NCBI RefSeq assembly: GCF_001641265.1
Contig: NW_020167520.1
Span: 682,001 to 746,000, forward strand
Source of the DNA: Pseudogymnoascus destructans
Taxonomy: Eukaryota > Ascomycota > Leotiomycetes > Thelebolales > Thelebolaceae
Direction: 5' to 3'
Length of the DNA: 64,000 bases
This document shows, piece by piece, positions 51,702 through 62,567 of this stretch. Under the pieces are notes generated by a model. It ran no database searches. It saw only the letters and a program-made list of their open reading frames with translations, and was not told the origin of the DNA. A program made the position numbers and the translations under genes. The number at the start of each line of letters is the position of its first letter. Position 1 is the stretch's first letter.

Positions 51702-53654
51702 ATGGCGGAAGTGAGCCCACATTTCAACTGCGACAAGCTCCGCTTTCGCACCTTCCCCGGAGTCGTTCGAGCCTTTAATATAATCATCGATCGCGCCTTC
51801 TCTAAGCTCCCCGTTCGCACTTGCCCTGGGAACCTCGTTCCTGTCTTCCTTCAACTCTTCGTCTGAGGCCCCCTGTCACCATGTCTCTCCTCATCCCCAT
51901 CTCCCTTTGCCAGCAGCTGATCACCTCAGCTTTTCAGGCCTCAAAGCAAGGGCGCCAATGCCACAGGGCCAAAAAAGAACAGCCGCATTACCAAGCATCA
52001 AGCATAAACTCGCGTGAAGAAAGAGCAACATCACGGAAACTCCATGACCAAGCACCAAGCAGCGCCTGGCACGAAATGAGAGCCCCTTTGTACTACGTAC
52101 CACCTCCGTCTCTACTTCTCCCGCAAACAATCAGGGGCCTTGGCACGAGGAAACTTCTGTACAACTGACCTGCGACAACTATCCTCTGTATAACGCCCAT
52201 AGTGACCTTTCGGCGAATACGGAAATAGACTCGTTACGCTCGGCGGAGCTGAACTCATCTGATACTTCCGAGTCGCACAGCCCCGCGTGGCCGTATCACC
52301 CCGAGTTCATCCACCACCCCGTTCACGCGTAACTCCAGACATCGTCAGGGGTGGACGAGATAATATCCCACCGACGACCACGCAGCCCGGCGCTCGCCAC
52401 ATCCCGCCAGTTCCTGGTATCAGCATGGCTCCAGCGTAGATCCTGCGGAGGGGTCCGTAATGCGGGAAAGTGATAGAGGCTGGACGCTGCCAATAGGGTG
52501 GTGTTGGCGTACTGGTGATAGGGGTGGGCGTGGGAGCGATATGATAAGTCGGCGTTGGGAGAGATATGGGCGGAGCGCCGATTCGCCGATGGGCGGGGTG
52601 GCGGTCGCGTGGCGGTTCGGTGGCAGGGTGTTGGGGGGTACGAGCCGAGGTTTGGCCTAGATCGGAGTCTTTATTAGTGCGTCGGTTTTATTGTTTTATC
52701 GACCCTTTTAATTGTTTAACTGTCTTAATTGATTATTTTCATTTTATCTCGGCGTTGCCAACAGAATAGAAGTTAAGTTATGGAGTACAGCACCTTCTAT
52801 GTATGGTATTGTACACGGCATGGAATCTGGCAGCAGCGATGATTAGTTCGAATGGTTATGGGTTCTAAGAGCTTTCTATTACAACACGCCAAAGTGTGTA
52901 GTACATACTTGTGAATCATCACCCCCCACGTTGCTGCTCTTCCTTACTACAGTATGGCCCCAAAAGTATACGTACGGATCTGTGCTTTTCCCATACAAAA
53001 AACGCTCGTTTACTGCAATCAATTTAAGCACCGGCCCGTACGTAAAACTTATGGCGCCGTACCTGTCTTTCTGCTTTCTAAGTGGTCTTAGAGCCCGGTC
53101 TGATAACCATTGGCTTGTGGTCCTCGCGTGCCTGCTCCCCGCACTTAGCACCCTAGCTGACCCTATTCGACTCTAGGACATTTAGTTGGCCGAATCCTCA
53201 CCGAACTCCACCCGAAGAAGTCCATACTAGAAGCACTAGCTCTACTAGCCCTACCATTTTAATTCGACTTAATACTTCTTCCGAGTTGGTCTCATCTCAT
53301 GTCAGAAGAAAACTAAAAGCTTTTTTCGTGCACAACCTTTGTAGGTCCCGCATCCTGTGCGTGGTAAGTCATTTCTAATCCCAATTTCATGGTCTGCATA
53401 AGATCGAGATAAGGCACCTCGGCCGGAACCGTCACCAGAATTTTCTTCAAGCCTCTCTGCTCATGGCCACATGAACCGCGATTGCTGCTCCTTTCTCATA
53501 CGCGCCGAATATTCATAGTCGCGTCCGTCGAGTGCCGGCTCTCAGACGCTGACTTTCTACATAAACAGCAGTCTTCCCTTGCCTAGGCACTAGGATCTTG
53601 TTCTTGCACTTCAGAGTTTGCGCCGGACAGCTTCTCTAATGCACCACTTCCAAC
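51702..53654. other. Long intergenic region with one possible relic
   Basis: No convincing gene. On the minus strand 52470-52332 reads LRTPPQDLRWSHADTRNWRD then VASAGLRGRRWDIISSTPDD and ends VWSYA-stop, which looks like a real C-terminus of an unrecognised protein. On the minus strand 51854-51700 is also open (GELREGAIDDYIKG). The rest is AT-rich or low complexity; 53200-53654 should hold the azgA promoter. Confidence 0.35.
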
Positions 53655-55589
53655 ATGAAGGACTACGCGAAGATCATCAATGATCGCGTTGCGAGGAGCT
53701 TCGTCGGTCGCCGCTTCCGCCTCGAGGGCTCGGGACATGTGAGTACCCGGTCTCTGCGCCTGTGCTGCAAGAATCTAACACCGCACAGCGCTATGAGAGG
53801 AAGAACTCGCGCTTCCTGACGGAGATCAGAGCCGGCCTGGCGACCTTCTTCGCCATGGCCTACATCATCTCGGTATGCTCCTCTACAGCCACTTTCGGAG
53901 CGACAACTGACGGTGTCTAGGTCAATTCCACCATCCTCACCGATAGCGGCGGCCCCTGCGAGTGCCCCGCAGGCATGACGAGTTGCGACGACGACCCAGG
54001 CTACCAGTCCTGTCTTGCGATCATCCACCGCGACTTCGTCACCGGCACCGCTGCCATTGCCGCCCTCACCTCCGTCATGATGGGACTCTGCGCGAACATG
54101 CCGATTGCCCTGGCGCCTGGAATGGGGTTGAACGCCTACTTCACATATACAGTCGTCGGCTTCCACGGATCGGGACCTGTCTCATATAACCTCGCGCTTA
54201 CTGCAGTTTTCGTGGAGGGATTGGTGTTTGTGGGACTCTCGCTGCTGGGACTGCGCCAATGGCTCGCGAGATCTATCCCAGGCTCCATCAAGCTGGCCTC
54301 GTCTGTCGGCATTGGACTTTACTTGAGTAAGTTCCGTCGGCTTCTGAGACCAATACAGCGGATGCTAATTTATCAGCTATTATCGGCCTGGGCTACAGCG
54401 CCGGAATCGGCCTCATCACTGGAGCGAAGAACACCCCCGTTGAGCTTGCTGGTTGCGTTGCATCCGCAATGGTGGATGGCACATGCCCGAACTCTACGAA
54501 GATGCGCTCTCCCACCATGTGGATCGGGATCTTCTGCGGTGGCATGCTTACTGCCCTCTTGCTTATGTACAGAGTTAAGGGCGCGATTATTGCTGGTATC
54601 GCTTTGGTGGCGATCACCTCCTGGCCGCGCAACTCAGCTGTCACGTACTTCCCCCACACGCCTGCCGGAGATGAGATGTTCGACTTCTTCAAACAAGTGG
54701 TCACCTTCCATCCCATTGAGAAAACGCTTAATGTCCTGCACTGGAACTTGAGTGGCGCAAGTGGGCAGTTTGGCCTTGCATTCATCACTTTCCTCTATGT
54801 TGATATTATGGATTGTACCGGAACGCTCTACTCCATGGCCCATCTTGCCGGTGCGATCGACCCTGTCACCCAGGATTTTGAAGGCTCTGCAGTAGCTTAT
54901 ATGGTCGATGGTAAGCCACATCCCCAACTCTCCTTTGTACTCCACAAATGCTAACCCACTCAGCCTTCGGTATCACAATTGGCTCCCTCTTCGGCCTTTC
55001 CCCCGTAACCGCCTTCATCGAATCCGGTGCCGGCATCTCCGAAGGTGGCAAGACCGGTATCACGGCCATCACCTCAGGCCTCTGCTTCTTCATCTCCATC
55101 TTCTTCGCCCCGATCTTTGCTTCCATCCCGCCCTGGGCCACTGGCTGCACCCTCGTCATCGTCGGCTCCATGATGTGCAAGGCCGCTGCCGTAATTAACT
55201 GGCGCTACCTCGGCGACGCCATCCCGGCGTTCGTCACCCTCGCCGTCATACCCTTCACCTACTCCATTGCCTACGGCCTCATCGGCGGCATCGTCACCTA
55301 CGCCATCATCAACACTGCCGTCTGGATCATCGACAAGGCCTCGGGCGGCCGCTGGGTCCCACCCGGAAAGATGCACAAGGAGCCTTGGACGTACAAGCCC
55401 GTCGGAGGCGTTCTGCCACCGTGGGTCGTGCGCGCAGCGCGCGGAAAACGTGATTTCTGGCACGAGGACGATGAGGTGGTTGAGATGACTACTGTGCGCA
55501 GCACCGACAACAGCTCTGCGGGGAAAGGCGAGACTGTCCTCGATGCCTTGACGCCCGACGCAGGTGACCGACAAGGGCGAGGCATATAG
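53655..55589 (+). CDS. azgA: AzgA-type purine (hypoxanthine/adenine/guanine) permease
   Basis: Plasma-membrane proton symporter for purine bases (NCS2/AzgA family). Exons: 53655-53738, 53789-53872, 53921-54326, 54377-54910, 54964-55589; introns of 48-53 nt, all phases agree, 577 residues. N-terminus MKDYAKIINDRVARSFVGRR then EIRAGLATFFAMAYIISVNS, the family's first membrane segment. Other hallmarks: MGLCANMPIALAPGMGLNAY, LITGAKNTPVELAGC, FLYVDIMDCTGTLYSMA and GLSPVTAFIESGAGISEGGK. The C-terminal tail is hydrophilic (DFWHEDDEVVEMTT). About 12-14 hydrophobic segments; the length is that of fungal AzgA. No defects seen. Confidence 0.95.
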
Positions 55590-56630
55590 AGATGCCCAGG
55601 CGAATATACATGGACATGCGTTGTAGTCTACTCTCTTTTGTTCCTTCTTGGATCATAATTTTATAAGCGTACTCCCTCTCCCTTATCTCTTTCGAGATGA
55701 GCAGAGCAGAGCGCTAAAACGGCCCCCGTTTTTGCGGAGCTACACGTATATTGTAGAAGCGGCCCGCCGGGTTTGGTGTCCGATTGGGAATTTGGGAATT
55801 TGTTTTGCATTTTCGCACGATTTATTCATGTTATGTATTGCACTTGGCGGATTTATTTTCGATATGCACTATTTTTCTGGGCCCTAGGGGTATATAGAAT
55901 AGAAACTTTATATAATGAATATTTTTTAGTTTCGTTATTTGCACCTTCCTCAACCCAGTCTCACTGCCTCTGTCCTTCGCTCCTTCCCAATGACAATCTA
56001 TTAGTCCCCGGTCCCTACAATACGTCTTCTCATGTCTATTTTGATTTCCATCTCGACGCTACGTTCTTGATTCGTGCCGTTCAACGTCTATCAGCCTTGG
56101 TAGCTGCAATTGAGAGCAATAGGATCTTCTTTCAGCTCAACCTGTGAGTAACCAGAGTATTTACAACTGCGATGTAATAATTGTAATATTTAGTCGTAAA
56201 GAGCGCTTATGTTGCTCACAGTTGCTGTAACGAGTAAAACATTTAAAGTGGCGATAGGGCTCGCAGGCGGCTGCTGCTTGTTATACGGCCAGACCTTTTT
56301 GCGACCTAAGCATCGTACCACAAATTAGAGACCATGGAAACTAGTCCGTACGACCAAGACCGTGAGAACCAACAGGCGTTAAAAGGGGTAAGGTGTCAGG
56401 TTTGTCAAAGTGACCATCGGCAGATCGCCAGCGGCGCCACGCTAGACCCCGCCGGCCGCCTGGGGGGCACAATGACTCCACTTCACTGGACCCGACCCCG
56501 CCGAAAACCGCGCCAAACATCACAGCATCCCACAACCACTACAACTATCACCAGAACAACAACGCATACCACCAGCCAATTTACAGCCCATCTACGCATT
56601 GCCACAACTAAGACGGCCATAACAGCCACC
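55590..56630. other. Intergenic region, nothing recognised
   Basis: Between azgA and the quinolinate phosphoribosyltransferase gene. The frame of the latter is open upstream to 56334, but that part reads low-complexity Thr/Pro/His (TTTTITRTTTHTTS) and is most likely 5' leader. Confidence 0.5.
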
Positions 56631-57563
56631 ATGTCCTCCCCCGATCTTGCCGATCTCCTCCCCTCCTCCTACAAATCTCTCATCACCAGCTGGCTCGCCG
56701 AAGACTGCCCCTCCCTCGACCCCGCCGGCTACGTCGTCGGCTCCTCCCCTCGCACCGCCACCCTTTTCGCCAAATCGAACGGCATCCTCGCCGGCGTCCC
56801 CTTCTTCACCGAAGTCTTCGCCCAATGCGGCTGCACCGTCACCTGGCACCTGTCCGAGGGCTCCGCCGTTGCGCCCACACCAGGCAATCCTGTCCGCGTC
56901 GCGACCGTGTCGGGGCCGACGAGGCAGCTCCTGCTGGGCGAACGCGTGGCACTGAATGCGCTGGCGAGGTGCTCAGGTGTTGCAACGGCGAGTAACGAGA
57001 TGGTGGAACTGGTGCGGGGCGCGGGATATACGGGGATCCTTGCTGGAACGCGCAAGACAACGCCGGGGTTCCGGGTGGTGGAGAAGTATGGGATGCTTGT
57101 TGGTGGGGCTGATGCGCACAGGCATGATCTATCGAGCATGATTATGCTGAAGGATAACCACATTTGGGCGCGGGGGAGTATAACGGAGGCGGTAAGGGCG
57201 GCGCGGAAGGTGGGCGGGTTCGCGCTTAAGATCGAGGTCGAGGTTGATAGCGAGGAGGGCGCGGATGAGGCGATTGAGGCGGGCGCGGATGTGGTGATGC
57301 TGGATAACTTTGGGGGTGAGGGCTTGAAGGTTGCAGCGAAGGCCATACGGGGTAGGTGGGAGGGGAAGAAGGGGGTTCTACTCGAGTGTAGTGGGGGACT
57401 CACGAGGGAGAATGTGAGGGAGTATGTGTGTAATGGTAAGATGAAGAGTCATTTTTTGTTTGCTGAGTTTTAGCTGACCGAAGCAGATATCGATATCATC
57501 TCGACCAGCGCGATTCACCAAGGTGTGCCGCATGTCGATTTCTCCCTCAAGATCGATCACTAG
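56631..57563 (+). CDS. Nicotinate-nucleotide pyrophosphorylase (quinolinate phosphoribosyltransferase)
   Basis: Converts quinolinate and PRPP to nicotinate mononucleotide, the entry to de novo NAD synthesis; cytosolic. Exons 56631-57435 and 57487-57563 (51-nt intron) give 293 residues, the family length. Motifs: ALNALARCSGVAT, ILAGTRKTTPGFRVVEKYG, GGADAHRHDLSSMIMLKDNH (active-site Arg/His/Lys), KIEVEVDS, DVVMLDNFGG and LECSGGLT, ending IDIISTSAIHQGVPHVDFSL across the splice. The ATG at 56631 in CCACCATG context is chosen over the longer open frame. Intact. Confidence 0.95.
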
Positions 57564-57611
57564 AGTATGCTAGTTTGAGACTCCTGTATGTATATCTTAT
57601 TTCTTGCCTAC

Positions 57612-57675
57612 TATTTGAAGCCGTTGTCTCCCACGTGTGTAGTCCAACCCACGTGGGAGACAACGGCTTCAAATA
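57612..57675. repeat. Perfect 26-bp-arm inverted repeat (12-nt loop) at the edge of a broken gene
   Basis: The left arm 57612-57637 (from TATTTGAAGCCG to CCCACGTG) and the right arm 57650-57675 are exact reverse complements. The right arm overlaps the first readable codons of the DUF4470 relic (QPTWETTASN), and the left arm lies 48 bp after the QPRTase stop codon. It looks like a fold-back inversion junction. Confidence 0.92.
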
Positions 57676-59246
57676 TTCAGGTTCTATTCAGAGGTGAAAA
57701 ATTACTGTGGGGAAATACGCCAGCTTTAGATATCTTGAATCTAGAACGAAATGAAGGACTTGACTATACAGACGATATCGCGTTGCTATTTGCGGGTAAG
57801 TCTTACGTTCAGGTTGTATTATACACACCAACGTATTACAGCCTCAGGAGACTTCCGCCATGTTGTAAAAACAATTGCGAATCTCCCAGAGGGGTTGACC
57901 CAACAGTTTAGTGTCACTGTGAATGATCTAGAGTTTGACGTGGTAGCACGAAACGCCATTTTGCTGCTTCTAGCTCTTACTTCTCAAGAGTCTACTAACT
58001 ATGGTATGGCTGGGGAAGCCAACAGGCCACCAAACATCGCAGAGGCATTGATTCACGTCTGGTATTCTACGTCAATCCCCCCAAGTGTCTTGTCTCTCCT
58101 TCAAAACAGAGTGAAGCCATTAATTATGGAGCTATGTAGCCGAATCGCAGACAAGCCGCCAAACGCTGTCTGGCGAAAACTTGGGAATTTCCAGCGGGCC
58201 AAACCCTTCGCGATTCGGCTTCGAGGATTCTGTGATGTAACAGATGGCATGACGCCTGAGAATGCTACGCAGATCCGCACGGCTGTGACAACACTCGCCC
58301 CTGAGAGGGTCGACTATCGGGATCGATGGTATTATAAAGAGGCATCTACGTCTATGCGTATTTCCAAGCAACGGTTTCGAGAGGATGGGTTACTACGACC
58401 ATTTGGGCACCCACGCGGTGGATTTAATGTGCCAAACCGTGAGTGCCTGGTATCCCCTAATACGTTTAATAACACTGACTTTCACGGCCTAGAACTTTAT
58501 TATCAGCATCTAATAGCTGGGCAATGCGTGATCAAGAGAATCCCTCCGCGGGATGGCCAAATATGGATATTAAACAAACGCCATCTCTGGCGCCAAACGA
58601 CTGGTACGGTAAATTATTCTTTTTTCGTCACAACGCGTTTAAGAAGTTTCTGGGTCGCCTCAAGGAAATCAGAGTCAGATTCAATATCTATAACCCGCAA
58701 AACAATTGCCTCGTAATCTCGAACAGGGTATATACTCAAGGATTGAGGTACGTTATTACGCACCATCTCTTCGACTTATACTAATCCTGTAAAAGGGGTG
58801 GCCAATATCTGCGATGCTTATTATTTCGGAATCCGCGATACGCTTGAAATGGATGAACCAGGGAGTTTAACTGAGGTGGCGAGTGTTTTGGAGCGCACCA
58901 CTAAATATCTTCCTATTCCAGTCGGTAAACAATCCCGATATTCTAAAAATATATGATGCGCTCAACTCAGGTTCCGATGTCGACGAGAATTTCGAAAGGT
59001 AACTCATAATCAGGATAGTCGTTGCGCTAAAGCTGATTGTATATTAGATACATGGCGTACGGGTTTAAGCAAATTACGGCTGACTTGAACGTTGAGATGA
59101 AGAAGGTTCACACCATCGTTGAAAAGTGGCTAACCCGGCTGGAGCTTCAGCTAGGAGAAAAGGGGGCCAAAGAAGAGTTTCTTATGCTCTTGGGGTCTAC
59201 ATTCACAGGCACTGAGCGTCATGTGGAATGGAGGGGAGTTGAATAG
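57640..59246 (+). pseudogene. DUF4470-domain gene, 5' truncated and frameshifted
   Basis: Reading RGEKLLWGNTPALDILNLE then a 46-nt intron at 57796-57841, then SGDFRHVVKTIANLPEG and FDVVARNAILLLLALTS, the signature of fungal DUF4470 proteins (often with an N-terminal MYND finger). A frameshift near 58510 leads into NDWYGKLFFFRHNAFKKFLG. The C-terminal segment RYMAYGFKQITADLNVEMKK (59048 onward) ends at 59246 with EWRGVE. The N-terminus is missing at the palindrome. Function of the family is unknown; this copy is probably non-functional. Confidence 0.75.
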
Positions 59247-59523
59247 GGAATCATAACGACACAGCTCAGTACCTGACGTTGCGATGGTTTGGGAGAGGTG
59301 CTGTGAAATAGCACATGGCCATGTTGAAATGATGGAGTCGGTAGCTGAAAAACTGTGATGTGACACTTCACCTGTTGCAATGATACAGGTCAACAGAAAG
59401 TGAATCGATGATATTACAGAAGCCTCTTCTATAGCTTCCCGTGATCTACACAGTGCCAAAGTAACCCATCCTCCATAGCTCACATTTCCTCACTCCAACC
59501 CCGTCAAGGTCTCAAATCGACCC
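59247..59523. other. Convergent intergenic region
   Basis: Between the DUF4470 relic and the 3' end of POP1. No gene; should contain the POP1 terminator. Confidence 0.4.
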
Positions 59524-62241
59524 CTAAATCACCTCCCACCATCCCAACCTCCCCACGCTCTCCCCTGCTCCTCTAACAACACAGAGTCTTTCTCCCCTCG
59601 TCCCCTTCCACTTCCCCCCTCCCCTCACACCCCCCACAACCCTTTCCACACCCAGGGCTCCAATTCCCGTCCCCGCCCCAGCAGCGAGGTTGAAATTCCC
59701 CGTAATCACAAACCCAATCAGGTCCTCCTCCCCTGGTACAAGCGGGTGCGGGCGCTCCGGCACTGGCGGCGGGTATGGTAGAGGCGGAGTCTGGACGAGC
59801 TCTTGTGCGAGCGCGCGGGAGCGATCCGCTGGTGTGGCGGTGAGCGTGAGTCTAGTGGCACGGGAGTTGGTGGGTTTGGGTTTTCCCGGTTTCTTTGTGG
59901 TGGGGGGGACGAGGGCCAGCCATGAGGCGCGGATGTCGGCAGATGTTGAGGATGAGGGAGTGGTGGCAACGGCGGTGCTTAAGGTAGCTTGGGGGTTCGA
60001 TGCTGTCTCGGTAGTTGTGGAAATGAGAGGGAGGCGGTAGATGCGTGCGCACGACTGAGGCACGCCGCGGGAGAAAAGAGTTACACGGACGGTAGCCACT
60101 GAAGTGCTTGGGATCTGTCGTTCAGGGTCCGAAAGAAGAGCTTCAAACTCCTTCGAGTCGATCTGTTGGATCGGAGCTGACCTAGTCTTCGTTTCCGAGA
60201 CTGCATCTGCCTCTTTACCTGGGCTCAGCGTTGCCTTCACACCCTCCATTTCTTCCTGCTCTTCCAACCCCATCAGCCTTTCGAAATCACAAGCCCACCC
60301 GACGCCAACCTCTCCCACGCGTCCAGCGCCCAAATCCAAGCTTTTCCATGAAACCTTCTTTCCCTTCGGTCGCACATCCCACTCCTTCTTCCTCCTCGCC
60401 CTTTCCTTCTCCTCCCACGCCCAACCAGCATTAGTCCCCGGAAAATCACCAGGGAACCAAGGCACACCACGTTCGAACCGTATCTGTCGCAACTCCTGCA
60501 GGCCCGCGAAGCGCGGGTTGCCGCCGCAGGACAGAGGAAAATGTAGCAGCGAATACCAAATCGCGGAAATGCATTTCCAGGGCGCGAGGAGAGTCCAGGT
60601 TCCTTGCGCGGACGATGAGGCGGAAGTTCGGGATGGATAGAGAAGAATTGGGATGGCGGGGTCGTTGGGTGTGAGGGGTGGAAAGGCGCCAGGGGGTGCG
60701 AGGGATTTGCGGCGGTTTAAAGCTTTTTGGGAGGGGAGTCGGGTTGCTTTGTGTCTGATGTCGCGGTCGAATAGTGATGATGATGGAGGGAGTCCGTCGG
60801 CGGGCCAGGTGGCGAGGGTTTGAAGAAGTGTGAATGCTGCCTTATCATCGTTTGGTTTGGGGAGGTCTATTTTTCGAGGTGGGTAACGTAGTCGGGGGTC
60901 TAGTATTGAGAACGAGAGAAGGGCATTGGGCGGTAAGGATGCGGCATTGGTCACGCCCGCTAATGACTTGAACACGCTCCCGTGCTCTGTTGCTCGTTCA
61001 TCAAAACGATGTAAAGTCCCGATCAGGGCCTCTGTTGCACTTGGCCCTGTAAGTTCTATGCTTCCAATATCGAATCGTAGATCTTCCACGTGCACAATGG
61101 GATATTGCATCTTTGACACACGTAGAACCTCATCCCACAACTCCAGAAACGCAGCTGGATGTATCCGTATCAACAAACGGTGTCTTGGTAGCTTTTTGGC
61201 CTTCCTCGATTTGTCGGTTCGTATTTCCTCAGCCTCTACTACTACAGGCGGAGGTGGACACCAGATAATAGTTGCTGGCCCGATCTGCTTCCGCTGCGCT
61301 TGGTCGGCTCTACTCAGTAAACCACTCCAAGTTCTTCTCCCCTCTCTCCATTTTTCTGCTTTCTTCCCTTCGAAGCCGATACCAAGTTCTCTCAGAACCC
61401 TCTCCAAAGCCTCAGCAGTGCCTTCAACGCCTATCGTACTCATATAACTCATATCCCAGGCCAGCGCACCCCTCTCCCCACCAGCCCTATGCGTAGGCCT
61501 GTAACACTTCTGGGTCGGCGTAATCGGCATCGCAAACCTCCAGAGCGGATCACCCGGCGCCGTCATAGTCGCCCTCTTCGCATGGTACATATGCGTCGGT
61601 AACCAGCTCTTATGAATCTGCCTCTTCCTAAATTTCGACGCCGGCCTTGGCGGACGCTTCAACGTTCCCGTAGCAGCCTTCGGTCTCGCTTTCCTCCCCA
61701 ATACCCCATCCGTTGTCTCCGCCCCACCCCCCTTCTTATTCCCCTCCTTCTTCGCCCTCGTTGCCGCAACAAGCATCCTCATCCTCGCCAACCCCTCCTT
61801 CCTCACCCTCCCCCTCGCCGTCCCCGGCCTTCGCCGCCTCGCAACAACAGTCGGCGTATTATCCTCCTTCATTTCCCTCTTCGCCCGCCGCACCAACCGC
61901 TTCGGCACCCTCTTCGCATTGTGGCTCGCCGTGCGCCGCCGCATCTCCCACGGCACTTGCTGGAACGCCCGCTGCGTCAGCGCGCCCTTTGCACGGCGCA
62001 TGCCATCTTCTAGGGCGGTGATCTCAAATTCGCGCGCCTTCAGGAAGGAGGCAAGGTTTAGCTCGCCGGCGGAGAGGGAGGGTTCGGAGGCTTGGGTGAG
62101 GATCTGTCGCGCGTGGAAGGTCTTTTGGCGCTTGGGGACACGGGAGGTGTTGGGCTTGTGGTTCGGGTTCGGGTGGGCATATTTGCGTTTTGTGGGCTTG
62201 CCTGGAGCTTGATTCGGCTTTGGGGTGTCTCCTGGTGCCAT
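59524..62241 (-). CDS. POP1: RNase P/RNase MRP subunit Pop1
   Basis: Largest protein of the nuclear RNase P and MRP ribonucleoproteins, which process tRNA 5' ends and rRNA precursors. Single exon, 905 residues, ATG at 62241. The basic N-terminus is followed by the Pop1 N-domain: NLASFLKAREFEITALEDGM, RAFQQVPWEMRRRTASHN and KRVPKRLVRRAKREM (about residues 60-125). Then HMYHAKRATM with PITPTQKCYRPTHRA (about 215-260), and a POPLD-like region around GTWTLLAPWKCISAIWYSLL and RQIRFERGVPWFPGDFPG (about 550-610). The C-terminal domain ends GRLGWWEVI. No breaks; length as in filamentous fungi. Confidence 0.93.
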   Translation of the reverse strand: MAPGDTPKPNQAPGKPTKRKYAHPNPNHKPNTSRVPKRQKTFHARQILTQASEPSLSAGELNLASFLKAREFEITALEDGMRRAKGALTQRAFQQVPWEMRRRTASHNAKRVPKRLVRRAKREMKEDNTPTVVARRRRPGTARGRVRKEGLARMRMLVAATRAKKEGNKKGGGAETTDGVLGRKARPKAATGTLKRPPRPASKFRKRQIHKSWLPTHMYHAKRATMTAPGDPLWRFAMPITPTQKCYRPTHRAGGERGALAWDMSYMSTIGVEGTAEALERVLRELGIGFEGKKAEKWREGRRTWSGLLSRADQAQRKQIGPATIIWCPPPPVVVEAEEIRTDKSRKAKKLPRHRLLIRIHPAAFLELWDEVLRVSKMQYPIVHVEDLRFDIGSIELTGPSATEALIGTLHRFDERATEHGSVFKSLAGVTNAASLPPNALLSFSILDPRLRYPPRKIDLPKPNDDKAAFTLLQTLATWPADGLPPSSSLFDRDIRHKATRLPSQKALNRRKSLAPPGAFPPLTPNDPAIPILLYPSRTSASSSAQGTWTLLAPWKCISAIWYSLLHFPLSCGGNPRFAGLQELRQIRFERGVPWFPGDFPGTNAGWAWEEKERARRKKEWDVRPKGKKVSWKSLDLGAGRVGEVGVGWACDFERLMGLEEQEEMEGVKATLSPGKEADAVSETKTRSAPIQQIDSKEFEALLSDPERQIPSTSVATVRVTLFSRGVPQSCARIYRLPLISTTTETASNPQATLSTAVATTPSSSTSADIRASWLALVPPTTKKPGKPKPTNSRATRLTLTATPADRSRALAQELVQTPPLPYPPPVPERPHPLVPGEEDLIGFVITGNFNLAAGAGTGIGALGVERVVGGVRGGGKWKGTRGERLCVVRGAGESVGRLGWWEVI

Positions 62242-62567
62242 TGGAGGGTTGGTGGAGCTGGGGTTGCTCTGAGGCGGTCGTGGTTTGGGTTGCTCAGCGA
62301 GAGCAAAAAGTTAGGCGCGTTGGGATCTAATCTAATCTTATCTCTAACATTTCCAACCCCATCTAAAGTCTGAAGTAGGACCATGTGCAGCAGAGAAATT
62401 AACACTAGTATTTAAGTTGATAGGAATTATTATGTTTGCTATATTTTTTGGTAACTAACTTGGGACACTATAGCCCTGAGTGATTCGGAGCATTTATTTT
62501 ACTTACAGTTTCTGTAAACACTGCGGTGATGCATGGTCTCTCTTCAGACTTTTAGGCCGCACGAGTA
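62242..62567. other. POP1 upstream region
   Basis: Short promoter region ending at the left terminus of a pogo element. Nothing else seen. Confidence 0.45.

Noticed and set aside
52879..53176. Overlapping 80-90 codon frames on both strands upstream of azgA
   Set aside because: No family resemblance or intron signals; random open frames are expected at this length.
56334..56630. N-terminal extension of the QPRTase to the Met at 56334 as a targeting peptide
   Set aside because: The stretch is Thr/His-rich low complexity, unlike a presequence, and the ATG at 56631 has good context and gives the family's normal length.
61612..62013. Plus-strand Pro/Arg-rich frame of 133 codons over POP1
   Set aside because: It is the complement of the basic N-terminal part of POP1 and has only low-complexity composition.
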